Shown here: positions 34,549 through 43,938 of the stretch, one piece after another
How the letters are laid out: every line of letters starts with the position of its first letter
How positions within the stretch are numbered: the first letter of the stretch is position 1
Assembly: GCF_004402215.1 (NCBI RefSeq)
Contig: NZ_SOEZ01000006.1
Location: 58,536-122,535, forward strand
Reading direction: 5' to 3'
DNA length: 64,000 nucleotides
From: Cryobacterium tagatosivorans
Lineage (GTDB): Bacteria > Actinomycetota > Actinomycetes > Actinomycetales > Microbacteriaceae
Position numbers and translations under genes: made by a program
Notes under the pieces: model-generated
The model's input: the letters and a program-made list of their open reading frames with translations, nothing else
Database searches by the model: none
Told to the model about the DNA's origin: nothing

Positions 34549-35821
34549 CGTGCAGTGGCTGCGATGCGGCACTCTCATAGACGGCAGCGGGGAACCTCCC
34601 TGCACCGATGTCGCGGTGGGCATCCGCGATGGTCGCATAAGCGCGGTCATCCCCTGGGATAACGTGCCCGAGGCCGAGCGGAATGCCGCAACCGATCTCT
34701 CCGGCAGCACCGTGACCCCCGGCTTCATCGACGCTCACGTTCACCTGCTGTTCACATGCGACGTGGATCATGAAGCCACCCGTGCCCGCTTCGAGTCGTC
34801 GAGCACGGCAGAGCTCTCGATCGTCGGCAGCCGTAACGCGCAGGAAGCGCTCCTGGGCGGGGTTACGACGGTGCGCGACTGCGGCGATACCCGCTACGTC
34901 GTGCGCGGGCTGCGCGATGCGGTTCGGGCGGGCACCCTCGTGGGGCCCAGAATCCTGACCGCGGGCGCCCCGCTCACGACGACGGGCGGGCACCTGCACT
35001 GGTGCGGAAACGCCGCCGACTCGCCGGAGGAGATCCGCAAGGCCGTGCGCACCATATGCACGGAGGACGTCGACCTCGTGAAGATCATGTCGAGCGGCGG
35101 CGCAATGACGCGCGGTTCCAACGTACTGCTACCCCAGTTCGAGGTCGACGAGCTGCGTATCGCTGTCACTGAGGCGCACCGCTTCGGCCGGCCCGTCGCC
35201 TCCCACTCTCTCAACGCCGAGAGCATCCGCCGCAGCGTCGCGGCGGGCGTCGATACGCTCGAACACTGCTACTGGCGCGACGAGACGGGCCGCTACGGCG
35301 ACACCGCCGATCTCATCGCCCTGCTCGCACCGACGAGCACATCGGTCGTTGTGACCATGGCAGGCATCGCGCGGGCGCTGCTGCCCGACCGCGAACCGGG
35401 AAGCCCCATCGAGCAGCAGGCGGCCAAGGCTGCCTCACCGACGGGTGCGCTCGCCACCGACTACCGGTGGGCCCGCGAGGTCTGGGAGGCGGGCATCACC
35501 CTCGTGCTCGCGAGCGACGCCGGAGTGCGGTTTACCCCGTTCCGGCGCTTCGACGAGACCCTACGCTGCGGTATCGAGGGATTTCAGGTCACACCCGCCC
35601 AAGCGGTCGCAATGGCTACTCGCAACGCCGCGAAGGCGCTCGGGATCGATGGCGAGGTCGGGCTCGTGGCATCCGGGTACATCGCCGACCTGGTCGTGCT
35701 CGACGGGACTGACGCGAGCGAGCGACTGGGCGAGGTGCGATCTGTCTACCGCGACGGCCGCCTGATCGTGGCCGACTCGCGCCTGATCGTTCCCGAACTC
35801 ATCGACCCCGCACGGCCGTAG
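34541..35821 (+). CDS. metal-dependent amidohydrolase (imidazolonepropionase/prolidase-like)
   Basis: The 426-residue protein is an amidohydrolase_1 member: GFIDAHVHLLF with HxH, KIMSSGGAMTRGS with the bridging Lys position, ASHSLNAES and LEHCYW histidines, and VLASDAGV with the Asp. The GTG at 34541 overlaps the upstream stop. Relatives cut Xaa-Pro or N-acyl amides or cyclic imides. Coupled to a second amidohydrolase and a nitrilase-type enzyme, it suggests stepwise amide hydrolysis. Confidence 0.85.
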   Translation: MDSVQWLRCGTLIDGSGEPPCTDVAVGIRDGRISAVIPWDNVPEAERNAATDLSGSTVTPGFIDAHVHLLFTCDVDHEATRARFESSSTAELSIVGSRNAQEALLGGVTTVRDCGDTRYVVRGLRDAVRAGTLVGPRILTAGAPLTTTGGHLHWCGNAADSPEEIRKAVRTICTEDVDLVKIMSSGGAMTRGSNVLLPQFEVDELRIAVTEAHRFGRPVASHSLNAESIRRSVAAGVDTLEHCYWRDETGRYGDTADLIALLAPTSTSVVVTMAGIARALLPDREPGSPIEQQAAKAASPTGALATDYRWAREVWEAGITLVLASDAGVRFTPFRRFDETLRCGIEGFQVTPAQAVAMATRNAAKALGIDGEVGLVASGYIADLVVLDGTDASERLGEVRSVYRDGRLIVADSRLIVPELIDPARP

Positions 35822-35832
35822 AAAGGACCACC

Positions 35833-36786
35833 ATGTCTCGACCCGTCACCGTCAGCTGTCTCACAGCTGTGCCTCTCACGATCGGAGCCGACGTGTCGGT
35901 CGATGAGGTCATCGACCGAGAGATCGCGCACTGGGCCGAGCGGCTCGAGGCGGTGTTGCCCGACCGACCCGACATCATCGTGCTGCCCGAGGCAGCCGAC
36001 CGTCCCGACAGCACGGGCTTCCGCACCGATCGCCAGCACGAGTACTACGTGCACCGGGGGATGCGCGTCCGCGACTACTTCTCATCGCGCGCCGCGGAGA
36101 ACGGGTGCTACATCGCCTACTCGAGCGGACTCATTGACGACGATGGAAAGCGCAATGCGACCCAGATCATCGACCGCTCCGGGGCGATCGTCGGCGAGTA
36201 CGTAAAGAACCACCCCACGGTTCCCGAGAACGAGGAAATCGGCCTCGAATACGGCACAGGGCCCACCGTCTTCAACCTGGACTTTGGCCGAGTGGGTGCC
36301 GCGATCTGCTTCGACCTCAACTTCGAGGAACTGCGCGCGCAGTACGCGCAGGCGAAGCCGGAGCTCATCATCTTCAGCTCCGAGTACCACGGCAGCCTCA
36401 TGCAGAACTACTGGGCCTACTCGCTGCGCGCCTACGTAGCGGCGTGCATCCGCCCACCCGCCCCTTCGGCGATCATCTCACCGCTCGGCGAGACCCTCAA
36501 GGAAAGCACCAACTACTTCCCCCACGTCACGCAGCGCATCAACCTCGATTTCGCCGTCGCCCACCTCGACGGCAACTGGGAGAAGCTCGCCGCAGCGCGC
36601 AAGAAGTACGGTCCAGAGGTCGGCGTGCACGACCCGGGCCGACTGGGCTCCGTGCTCATCACGAGCGAGTCGTCCGACTTCTCGGCGGCCGACATCGTCA
36701 AGGAGTTCGACATCGAGCTGCTCGACGACTTCCTCAACCGCTGCCGCCGTCACCGCGCCGGTAAGCTCGCGGAGACCGCGGCATGA
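35833..36786 (+). CDS. carbon-nitrogen hydrolase (nitrilase superfamily)
   Basis: The 317-residue protein has the nitrilase catalytic triad Glu53 (VLPEAADR), Lys125 (EYVKNHPT) and Cys159 (AAICFDLNFEE). The family cleaves nitriles, amides or carbamoyl groups to acid plus ammonia. The start ATG follows a GAAAGGA site 11 bases after the upstream gene. Its stop overlaps the aldehyde dehydrogenase start (ATGA). In context an omega-amidase or carbamoylase step is plausible; nitrilase activity is less likely. Confidence 0.87.
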   Translation: MSRPVTVSCLTAVPLTIGADVSVDEVIDREIAHWAERLEAVLPDRPDIIVLPEAADRPDSTGFRTDRQHEYYVHRGMRVRDYFSSRAAENGCYIAYSSGLIDDDGKRNATQIIDRSGAIVGEYVKNHPTVPENEEIGLEYGTGPTVFNLDFGRVGAAICFDLNFEELRAQYAQAKPELIIFSSEYHGSLMQNYWAYSLRAYVAACIRPPAPSAIISPLGETLKESTNYFPHVTQRINLDFAVAHLDGNWEKLAAARKKYGPEVGVHDPGRLGSVLITSESSDFSAADIVKEFDIELLDDFLNRCRRHRAGKLAETAA

Positions 36787-38270
36787 TCGACCTTGACGTC
36801 GTCGCCAGCACCGCCGCGACAGCCTCTGCGGCGTGGGCGGCGATGCCGCCGCGCGAGCGGGCACGTGCGCTCGTCGCCGCGGCCGACGCCCTCACGCCGG
36901 CGCAGGAAGAGCTCGTCCGGATCGCCCGAGAGGAGACCGGCCTCACCGAGGCGCGGCTGAACGGCGAGCTCATGCGCACGGCCGTACAGCTCAGGATGTT
37001 CGCCGACGTCGTCGTCGATGGCGGGTACCTCGACGTACGCATCGACGAAGCCGATACCGAGTTCGTGCTCGGCGTGCGCCCCGACCTGCGCCGCTACCGC
37101 CAGCCGGTTGGTCCCGTGCTCAACTTCGCGGCGAGCAATTTCCCCTTCGCCTTTTCCGTCGCGGGCGGTGACACGGCGTCTGCGTTAGCAGCGGGCTGCG
37201 CCGTCATCGTCAAGGGCCACCCCGGGCATCCGCGCCTGTCGCTGGGCACCGTCGAGATCGTCACAGCGGCGCTCGAGGGCAGCGGCGCACCCAGCGGGAT
37301 CCTGCAGCTCGTCGCGGGGCAGCAGACCGGCATTGATCTGCTCAACGATCCGCGCATCGCCGCGGGAAGCTTCACGGGCTCGACCCGCATCGGCCGCATG
37401 CTCGCCAACATTGCGGCCGCGAGGCCTGTGCCCATCCCGTTCTACGGCGAATTGGGAAGCGTCAACCCAGTCTTCGTCACTCGGGCGGCGCTCGACGAGA
37501 GGGCGGAGGAGATCGCCGATGAATTCGTCACGAGCGTCTCGGGGTCGGCCGGCCAGCTCTGCACCAAACCGGGCTTCCTGTTCGCACCCGCCGCCGAGGG
37601 CTTCGCCGAACTCATCGCGTCACGAGTCGCCGCATCGGAGCACCGCCTACTCAACCCCTCGATCGCAGGCGGATACCGCGAGCGGCGCGACACCATCCTC
37701 GCTACCCCGGGCGTAGAGACGATCGTCGAGGGCTCACTGCGGCTCGACAACGAGGCGCAGGGCTGGGCCACCCCCACGATCGTGCGCGTCTCCGCCGGTG
37801 ACCTCATCGCTCAGCGCGACAGGCTGCTGGACGAGGCGTTCGGCCCGCTCTCCGTGATCGTGGAGTACGAGGGCGAGGAGTCCCTCGTCGCCCTCGTCGA
37901 CGAGCTCTTCGACGGCAACCTCACCGGCACCGTGCACGCAGGCCGCGACGAGGACTCGTCCGCGCTGCGATCCCTAATCGCCTGGATCGCCGGCCACGCC
38001 GGGCGCGTGCTCTTCGGCGGCTGGCCGACGGGGGTTGCCGTAACCTCCGCGCAGCAGCACGGCGGACCGTGGCCGGCCACCACCAACGACACGGGCACCT
38101 CGGTGGGCGGCACCGCGATCTCGCGATTCCTGCGCCCCGTCGCCTACCAGTCGGTTCCGCAGCGACTGCTGCCCGAGCCGCTCAGAGATGACAACCCCTG
38201 GCACGTTCCGCAGCAGCGCGCGGCCGCTGGGGAATCCCGGTCGTGGGGCGAGTCGTACCGATCGGTTTAG
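36783..38270 (+). CDS. aldehyde dehydrogenase, 2-oxoglutarate-semialdehyde dehydrogenase-like
   Basis: This 495-residue NAD(P)-dependent enzyme has Asn119 and Lys144 of the cofactor/active site, Glu223 (FYGELGSVNP) and catalytic Cys260 (GSAGQLCTKPG). FAASNFPFAFSVAGGDTAS and a short N-terminus match the 2,5-dioxovalerate (2-oxoglutarate semialdehyde) dehydrogenase group. It would convert the product of the KDG-dehydratase-like enzyme (31842-32813) to 2-oxoglutarate. It is the last gene of the rightward arm. Confidence 0.85.
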   Translation: MIDLDVVASTAATASAAWAAMPPRERARALVAAADALTPAQEELVRIAREETGLTEARLNGELMRTAVQLRMFADVVVDGGYLDVRIDEADTEFVLGVRPDLRRYRQPVGPVLNFAASNFPFAFSVAGGDTASALAAGCAVIVKGHPGHPRLSLGTVEIVTAALEGSGAPSGILQLVAGQQTGIDLLNDPRIAAGSFTGSTRIGRMLANIAAARPVPIPFYGELGSVNPVFVTRAALDERAEEIADEFVTSVSGSAGQLCTKPGFLFAPAAEGFAELIASRVAASEHRLLNPSIAGGYRERRDTILATPGVETIVEGSLRLDNEAQGWATPTIVRVSAGDLIAQRDRLLDEAFGPLSVIVEYEGEESLVALVDELFDGNLTGTVHAGRDEDSSALRSLIAWIAGHAGRVLFGGWPTGVAVTSAQQHGGPWPATTNDTGTSVGGTAISRFLRPVAYQSVPQRLLPEPLRDDNPWHVPQQRAAAGESRSWGESYRSV

Positions 38271-38666
38271 GCAGGGTCAGGACTGCAGACGCTCAGGCTC
38301 CAACCCGTGTCATCCCGCTGCTGAATCGCAGCCGATCATGCAAACGCGACGAACGTCATGGCGCGAATTCGTCCGCCGAGCTCCCCCGCGGAATGAATTT
38401 GGCCGCGACTAATCCGATCGCCGACCCAAAAAAGGGACGGCGACAGGACATCGAGCCGATTCGGAGAGCGCGTCGTTGACATCCGCTATATCCGTGGAAC
38501 CAGATCTTCCCCGTTCAATCGGGCGACCAAGGCCTATCAGGCGGTCCCGGGCGATGCCGGCTGCAACGCCGATGTGAGCCTCGCACCAATCTGACCCAAA
38601 GTTCCCCCTCATGAGGGCGCCGATAACGATCCATATGTCCGGAGCAGGAGGCGCCGGCTGGCCGGG
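38271..38666. other. intergenic stretch without a gene
   Basis: About 400 bases between convergent genes at the border of the catabolic and mobile islands. Short frames here resemble nothing, including no trace of the DDE transposase that accompanies the homologous recombinase-like gene at 51-54 kb. No terminator hairpin stands out. Confidence 0.35.
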
Positions 38667-39557
38667 CTACCCGCGCAGGGAACGCAGCGACTCCGCCCGG
38701 CTCGGCTTGTCGGCGAAGACCAGGAAGCGGTCCAAGGCCTCCAGCGACTGGATCCCGGCGGCCTCCAGGAAGATGGGGATCGGCGTTCCGGCATTCACGT
38801 GGTGCACGATCCAGGTGGTGCGCATTCGTCGCGCCTGGATCGTGATCGGCGCCGCCGAACGCGCAACGAAGTCGGTGATGGCGTTGTGGTTCTCCGAGGT
38901 GCGCGCCTCACGGAAGGCGTATTTGTCAGCATCCCCGGACCGCGACCGGTCGATCAGCGCCGCTTCCCACGAGCGGAGAACACCCACGTCGCGCGGTCGG
39001 TCACCGCACACGGTTACGACCACGCCGTGGTCGCTCACTTCGATGTCGCGGACTCGAACCGCCAGAATTTCCCGGCCGGCCAGCCCGGCACCGATGCCGA
39101 GGGCCAGCAGGACCGCCGCGCTGGTCTGCCGGCCACCGGTCGCTTGCGACTGTGCCCACGTTCGCAGTGTTGCGAGATCGCCCTTCGAATACGGGGTTGT
39201 CGGATCGGAGGGGCTGAGGCCTTGCAGCGCAGCCTTGTCGACCGTCATGCCGGTGAGCGCCTCCGCGGTTCGAAGCAGTCGTGAGCGGATCGTCCCCCGG
39301 CCTGCATCGGTGTAACTGGCCATGCCTTCGTCGACGTAACGCTCGATGATGTGCTGCACGAACACTGCGTCGCGCCGCAACGGAAGGTCCGCGCCTTTCC
39401 ACGCCCACAGAACCATTGGCGTCACCGCCGTGAACAACTCACGCTCGGAATACGCCGTGAGCGGGGCGGCTTCCGTGACGGATCCGGTGACGAAAGGACC
39501 GATTTCGGATCAATGTCCCGGATCGATGCTCGGCGTGTACGTCGCTAATTGCTCCAA
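38667..39557 (-). pseudogene. tyrosine-recombinase-fold protein, broken by an in-frame stop
   Basis: Frame 39437-38667 gives 256 residues with GIGAGLAGREILAVRVRDI and RRMRTTWIVHHVNAGTP, aligning along its length with the 51165-52067 protein. Upstream the same frame continues through TAYSERELF and SEIGPFVTG to a TGA at 39512-39510, beyond which TYTPSIDPGH matches the start (TYTPRNIS) of the intact relative. So the N-terminus is cut by one nonsense codon. The tyrosine near the C-terminus is absent (AESLRSLRG against VEYRRHLRG). Use of an internal TTG at 39437 remains possible. Confidence 0.7.
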
Positions 39558-39964
39558 CTGCCACCCCAAGAATCAATCCCGTGCCGGCGAGACGATTGCT
39601 GCCGCTATTCCTATCCCAACATAGCGACCGAGAGGACGTGCTCGCGTCCATCCGTGCTATAGCTCCACGGCGGCCCGGCAGCTTCCCAAGCTGAACGCGA
39701 GGGTTCGACTTCCCGCCCTCCGCTCCAGTCATTCTCAGGCGGGTATCAGTTCTCGCGACAGATGAGATCTGTCTCTGTCAAAACGAGGTTCGACGGAAAC
39801 GCTTTCGGCATTTCCTGAAGTCACTTCCGGCCGCAGTACCAAGGCCGCGATCAGGCTTGGCTTAGGCCAGCTTCGTGAACTAAGCGTGGCGGGTGGACGA
39901 GCACTAACCTCGAGGTATCAACCCGCAAATCGAGTGCACGGTATTTCGGGGTCTGGGGCTTGTC
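39558..39964. other. gap holding a tRNA fragment
   Basis: No gene is visible in this 400-base gap between the recombinase-like pseudogene and the restriction operon. Its only recognisable item is the tRNA-Gly fragment at 39679-39727. Confidence 0.4.
39679..39727 (+). pseudogene. 3' fragment of tRNA-Gly(CCC), attachment-site relic
   Basis: CAGCTTCCCAAGCTG is the anticodon arm of tRNA-Gly with anticodon CCC. It is followed by a T-arm-like GGGTTCGACTTCCCGC and the acceptor 3' strand CCTCCGCTCCA. The D-arm and 5' acceptor strand are missing, and the T loop has an extra base, so it is not functional. A 3' fragment is what integration at a tRNA gene leaves at the far end of an island. The sequence to its left holds a recombinase-fold pseudogene. 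Confidence 0.7.
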
Positions 39965-40678
39965 TCAAGCCAAAGCCCGTTCGAGGCGCAGCTTCCTCTG
40001 CTCCCAATCCGGCATTACTTGCCTCTGCAGGTCGTAGAACTGACGGCTGTGATTCGGCACCGCGAGGTGGCAAAGCTCATGGGTGATCACGTAGTCAATG
40101 GCGTCGACCGGCGCCCGAACGAGCTCGGGGTTCAAAAGCAGACGGCCGCTCGGTGACATCGAACCCCAACGCGAGCTCATCCGGTGCAGTCGAACTTCAA
40201 TCGGCCTGAATCGGTCGGGCTCGGCAAAACGTGCGTAGTTGATCTCAAGTCGGCGCGGGAGCTGGACCTTCGCCCGCTCGCGATACCAGGCAGTAACGAG
40301 ACGCTCGACGCTGACGCTGTCGTCGAACTCAACGCCTTCGACTTGGATGAACCCGCGCAGCATCCGAACCTTTCCCTGCTCGCCCGGCTGCAACCTGAGC
40401 CGATACTGGCGACCGAGGTAGAGGTGGGTCTCTCCAGGGATGTACCGCCGCACGGGAGTGCGTGGGGCGAACTGGGCGAAGTAGCGTTGCTGCGATTGAA
40501 CCCACCGCGCGCGTTTGCGCACGCGAGCGGAGACCTCGTCAAGCGATGCCAACTCGGGCGCGACGACAAGTACGCGGCCGTCCGGCAGCACGGAGATTTC
40601 CAGAGTGACGCGGTCACGGCGTTCCAGTTGAAACTCAATCTTGATGCCGCCGAACATCACCTGATGAACGGCAGTCAT
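39965..40678 (-). CDS. YgjP-like (M48/SprT-type) zinc metallopeptidase
   Basis: The 237-residue protein has the zincin motif HELCH (His200, Glu201, His204) with a third ligand near His210. MSSRWGSMSPSGRLLLNPEL is typical of YgjP/DUF45 proteins. The start overlaps the hsdR stop by 4 nt, so it is the last gene of the restriction operon. YgjP-like proteins are often found next to type I restriction genes, where their role is unsettled; cleavage or control of a subunit is one idea. Confidence 0.87.
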   Translation of the reverse strand: MTAVHQVMFGGIKIEFQLERRDRVTLEISVLPDGRVLVVAPELASLDEVSARVRKRARWVQSQQRYFAQFAPRTPVRRYIPGETHLYLGRQYRLRLQPGEQGKVRMLRGFIQVEGVEFDDSVSVERLVTAWYRERAKVQLPRRLEINYARFAEPDRFRPIEVRLHRMSSRWGSMSPSGRLLLNPELVRAPVDAIDYVITHELCHLAVPNHSRQFYDLQRQVMPDWEQRKLRLERALA

Positions 40679-43600
40679 CGTGGGAATCGAGCCCTTCCAA
40701 TGGACAAAATGCGTTGCTGCAGCTCGTCGGTCAGCTCAGGTGGAACGTCGACATGTCGTTTTGCTTCCAGTTCATCGAAGCAATAATCATCGAGCGCGTT
40801 GAGCAGCGCATTCTGCGCGGGCCCGTTCGACCAGATGCCCACGATCAGGTGTTCGCGAACAATAGAGAGCATTTCGATAGCGATCTGCGCGAGTGCCTCG
40901 TGGCCGAGTGGCGCGGCCTCAGCGTTCGCGCCGACCAACAGCCCGTCGAGCGCGCCGTAAATTGCAGCGGCATCATCGTCGTGTTCGATCGACTTTGGCA
41001 GGGTGTTGTCCCGCTTGCGCGCACCAACCTGTTCGGCGAGCTCAAGGATCCGCTGCAGATAATCCCGCTCGGCGAGGCGCGATGCCCTATAGTCATCGAT
41101 GGTGTCTTGCAGCATTCGCGAGAAACGTTGGTAGAGGGCGGGATCCTCATCCATACGCTCCGTGATGGTCTTCTTGGTGGCGTTGGCAATGCGATCAGCC
41201 TTCGAGGCAGTGGACACCCCAGTCTCTTCGACGACGGACCTCAGGGCGTCGGAATCATTCACGTTAACGAGTCCGATGATCACCTCGGCAGGCAGCGCGG
41301 TGACGTGATCGTCAAGCAGTTTCTGGATACGCGGCTCATAGTCGTGCAGGTCGACAACCTCCTGGTAACGTACGCGCACGGCTCGCCGCAGTTGGCTGAA
41401 GTGCTTCCAGTCATTCCTATAGACGCGCACCTGAGCGTCGTCAATCACTTCGTGGAGTTTGTCGCTGGAGAGGGCGATGTGCAGGCACTTACCGTACACA
41501 GCCAAACGCGCGTAGAACTCTTGACGGACTGCCTCGTCAACGAGGTGTCGTTCGAGGGCCTCCATGTCGAGCTTGTTAGGCACCGCCTTGAACACGTCCC
41601 ACACGTCAGCACAGCGAACGGGAAGCAGTCTGATCTGCTCCCGGATGTCGTGAACGGTTCCAACAAGATCGTCACCGTCGTATCCGCTCAAGGCGGAGTA
41701 AGCAGTGAGTGCCTTGTCGAGTTCGCCGAGCAGCCCTTCGTAGTCGATGATGATTCCAAATTCCTTCTCGGTGCCGTCCTCCTCGAAAAGGCGGTTGACC
41801 CGAGCGATGGCCTGCAGGAGTGTGTGTTCCTTGAGTCGTTTGCAGAGGTAGAGCACCGTGTTGCGCGGAGCGTCGAAGCCGGTGAGCAGCTTGGAGACGA
41901 CAATGAGAATCTCGGGGTCATCGGCTCCCTTGAACGACTCGATGATCTGCCGGTTGTACTCGGCTTCTCCGCCGAACCGCGCGATCTGTCGGTCCCAGAA
42001 GCGTCGCACGAGATCGCGGGACTCCTGATCGACCTGTTCGGTTCCTTCGTATTCACCGGGCGCGGAGATGATGACTTCACTGGTGACATGGCCGATCTCG
42101 TCGAGCACTTCCTTGAAACGGATCGCGGAGGCCTTATCGGGCGCGACGAGTTGCGCCTTGAACCCGGTACCTTGCCAGTGCCGGCGGTAGTGCTCCGAGA
42201 CGTCGAAGGCTTTGGCCCGGACGACCTGACCCGCCTTGGAGAGCGCGTCGGCCCGAGAGAACTTGCGTTTCAGATCGGCCTTCTGTTCGAGGGTGAGCCC
42301 GTCGCTGATCTTCTCAAACCAGCGGTCGATGACATCATCGGCGACCTGCTGTTCCACCATCCGACCTTCGTATAGAAGCGGCACGACGGCACCGTCGGCG
42401 ACGGCCTGGTCGATTGTGTATCGGTGGATGAGACCGCCAAAGCTCGCAACTGTATTCTTCTCGCTACCAAGCAGCGGGGTGCCGGTGAACCCGAGGTAGC
42501 AGGCTGCCGGCAGCATCCGACGCATGGCGACCGCGAAGGTGCCGTGCCCGCCGTACTTTCCCGACTGGCTGCGGTGGCTTTCGTCGACGAGCACGAACAG
42601 GTTGGGGTCGTCGTCGCTGAGATCCGCTCGCCGGGTGGCGGTGTCGAACTTATTGATGATTGTGGTAATTAGGGGGGTGCGGGCGCTGAGCAGTTGGGCG
42701 AGGTGGCTGCCGCTGGTGGCGCGTACGGGGGTGATGTCGCAGGCACGGAAAGTGCCTGCGATCTGCTTGTCGAGGTCATCGCGGTCGGTGACAATCAGGA
42801 TGCGCGGGTTGGGGATGCGCGCGTCAAGCGCGATCGCCTTGCCGAGCATCACCATGGTGAGTGACTTGCCGGACCCCTGAGTGTGCCAGACAACGCCGCC
42901 ACGACGCACACCGTCCGGGGTGAGGCCTGCCACGCGGTCGACGGTGCTGCGCACGGCGAAGTACTGCTGGTGACGAGCGATCTTCCGGATGCCGCCATCG
43001 AATACCGTGAACCGGCGCACGAGGTCGAGCAAGCGCTCCGGACGGCAGAGGGCGTACAGCAGTCGATCCTGTTCGCTGATCACGCGCGGACCAGCGGCAG
43101 CGAGCGCGTCGAAATAGGGGCGGGCGGGAGCGAAATCGCCGCTGAACAGGGCGTCCTTCTCTGTGTCGGTGAGCTTCCGGTTGGCGGCGGCCGCGATGGT
43201 GGTTTCGATGTCTTCGTCATCGCGCCAGGTGTGCCAGAAGCGGCGGGGGGTGCCGACGGTGGCGTAGCGGGCTTCCTGCCGATTCATGGCGAGCAGCACC
43301 TGGGCGTAGTGGAAAAGCTGTGGGATATTGTCGGCGTCTTGGTAACCGATGAGCTGGCTACCGGCCTTTTTGATCGACTCGGTAGGGCGCTTGTTCTCGA
43401 TGACGATAAATGGGATTCCGTTGACAAAAGCGACGATGTCGCAGCGCTTTGTGGTGGTGCTGCCGGTGCGTTCGACGCTGTATTCGGCCGTGACGTGGAA
43501 GACGTTGTTGGCGGACTTGTGCCAGTCGATGTAACGGAACGAGTAGCTCTTGCTGTCCCCGCCGATGGTCTTGCTGATGGTGGTACCGAGCACGAGGGTG

Positions 43601-43938
43601 TCGTACACCTGCTGGCTCGTGGCCTGCAGCCCGGAGACCTTGTCGGGACTGGGCTTGAGCTTGCGGATGGCCTCGTGGGCGTCGGCCAAATCGAAGTCGT
43701 ACTCACGGCCGCGATAGGTGAACGAGTTGAGCTCCAGCAACTTTTCTGCAAGAAGATCTTCGAGTAGCACATTGCGCTTCCGGTCCCCCCGCAGGACCAG
43801 CGCCTGCGCCTGCGACAAGGGGGTGAATCCGACCCCAACCAGCAGCTGCAGCGCCGGAATCTGCGATTGGTGCTTCTCGGTTGCGTTGAACGTTTCGTCA
43901 GACAAGGGTGGCCGCCTCGGGGGCGAGGCGGACGTCAC
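40675..43938 (-). CDS. hsdR: type I restriction enzyme, endonuclease/translocase subunit
   Basis: This protein of about 1087 residues has the nuclease core CDIVAFVNGIPFIVIENK (Asp167, Glu181, Lys183), then the translocase motor with Walker A HTQGSGKS (352-359), the DESH box (about 452) and helicase motif VI-like ALARVNRLF. It cuts DNA at a distance after ATP-driven translocation. The reading given uses a GTG at 43938 inside hsdS; a TTG at 43905, 8 nt overlapping the hsdS stop and following GAGGCGG, is at least as likely. It sits after hsdS and before the YgjP-like gene. Confidence 0.93.
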   Translation of the reverse strand: MTSASPPRRPPLSDETFNATEKHQSQIPALQLLVGVGFTPLSQAQALVLRGDRKRNVLLEDLLAEKLLELNSFTYRGREYDFDLADAHEAIRKLKPSPDKVSGLQATSQQVYDTLVLGTTISKTIGGDSKSYSFRYIDWHKSANNVFHVTAEYSVERTGSTTTKRCDIVAFVNGIPFIVIENKRPTESIKKAGSQLIGYQDADNIPQLFHYAQVLLAMNRQEARYATVGTPRRFWHTWRDDEDIETTIAAAANRKLTDTEKDALFSGDFAPARPYFDALAAAGPRVISEQDRLLYALCRPERLLDLVRRFTVFDGGIRKIARHQQYFAVRSTVDRVAGLTPDGVRRGGVVWHTQGSGKSLTMVMLGKAIALDARIPNPRILIVTDRDDLDKQIAGTFRACDITPVRATSGSHLAQLLSARTPLITTIINKFDTATRRADLSDDDPNLFVLVDESHRSQSGKYGGHGTFAVAMRRMLPAACYLGFTGTPLLGSEKNTVASFGGLIHRYTIDQAVADGAVVPLLYEGRMVEQQVADDVIDRWFEKISDGLTLEQKADLKRKFSRADALSKAGQVVRAKAFDVSEHYRRHWQGTGFKAQLVAPDKASAIRFKEVLDEIGHVTSEVIISAPGEYEGTEQVDQESRDLVRRFWDRQIARFGGEAEYNRQIIESFKGADDPEILIVVSKLLTGFDAPRNTVLYLCKRLKEHTLLQAIARVNRLFEEDGTEKEFGIIIDYEGLLGELDKALTAYSALSGYDGDDLVGTVHDIREQIRLLPVRCADVWDVFKAVPNKLDMEALERHLVDEAVRQEFYARLAVYGKCLHIALSSDKLHEVIDDAQVRVYRNDWKHFSQLRRAVRVRYQEVVDLHDYEPRIQKLLDDHVTALPAEVIIGLVNVNDSDALRSVVEETGVSTASKADRIANATKKTITERMDEDPALYQRFSRMLQDTIDDYRASRLAERDYLQRILELAEQVGARKRDNTLPKSIEHDDDAAAIYGALDGLLVGANAEAAPLGHEALAQIAIEMLSIVREHLIVGIWSNGPAQNALLNALDDYCFDELEAKRHVDVPPELTDELQQRILSIGRARFPR

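Noticed and set aside
42424..42672. Small plus-strand frames within hsdR
   Set aside because: Shadows of a long conserved gene on the other strand.
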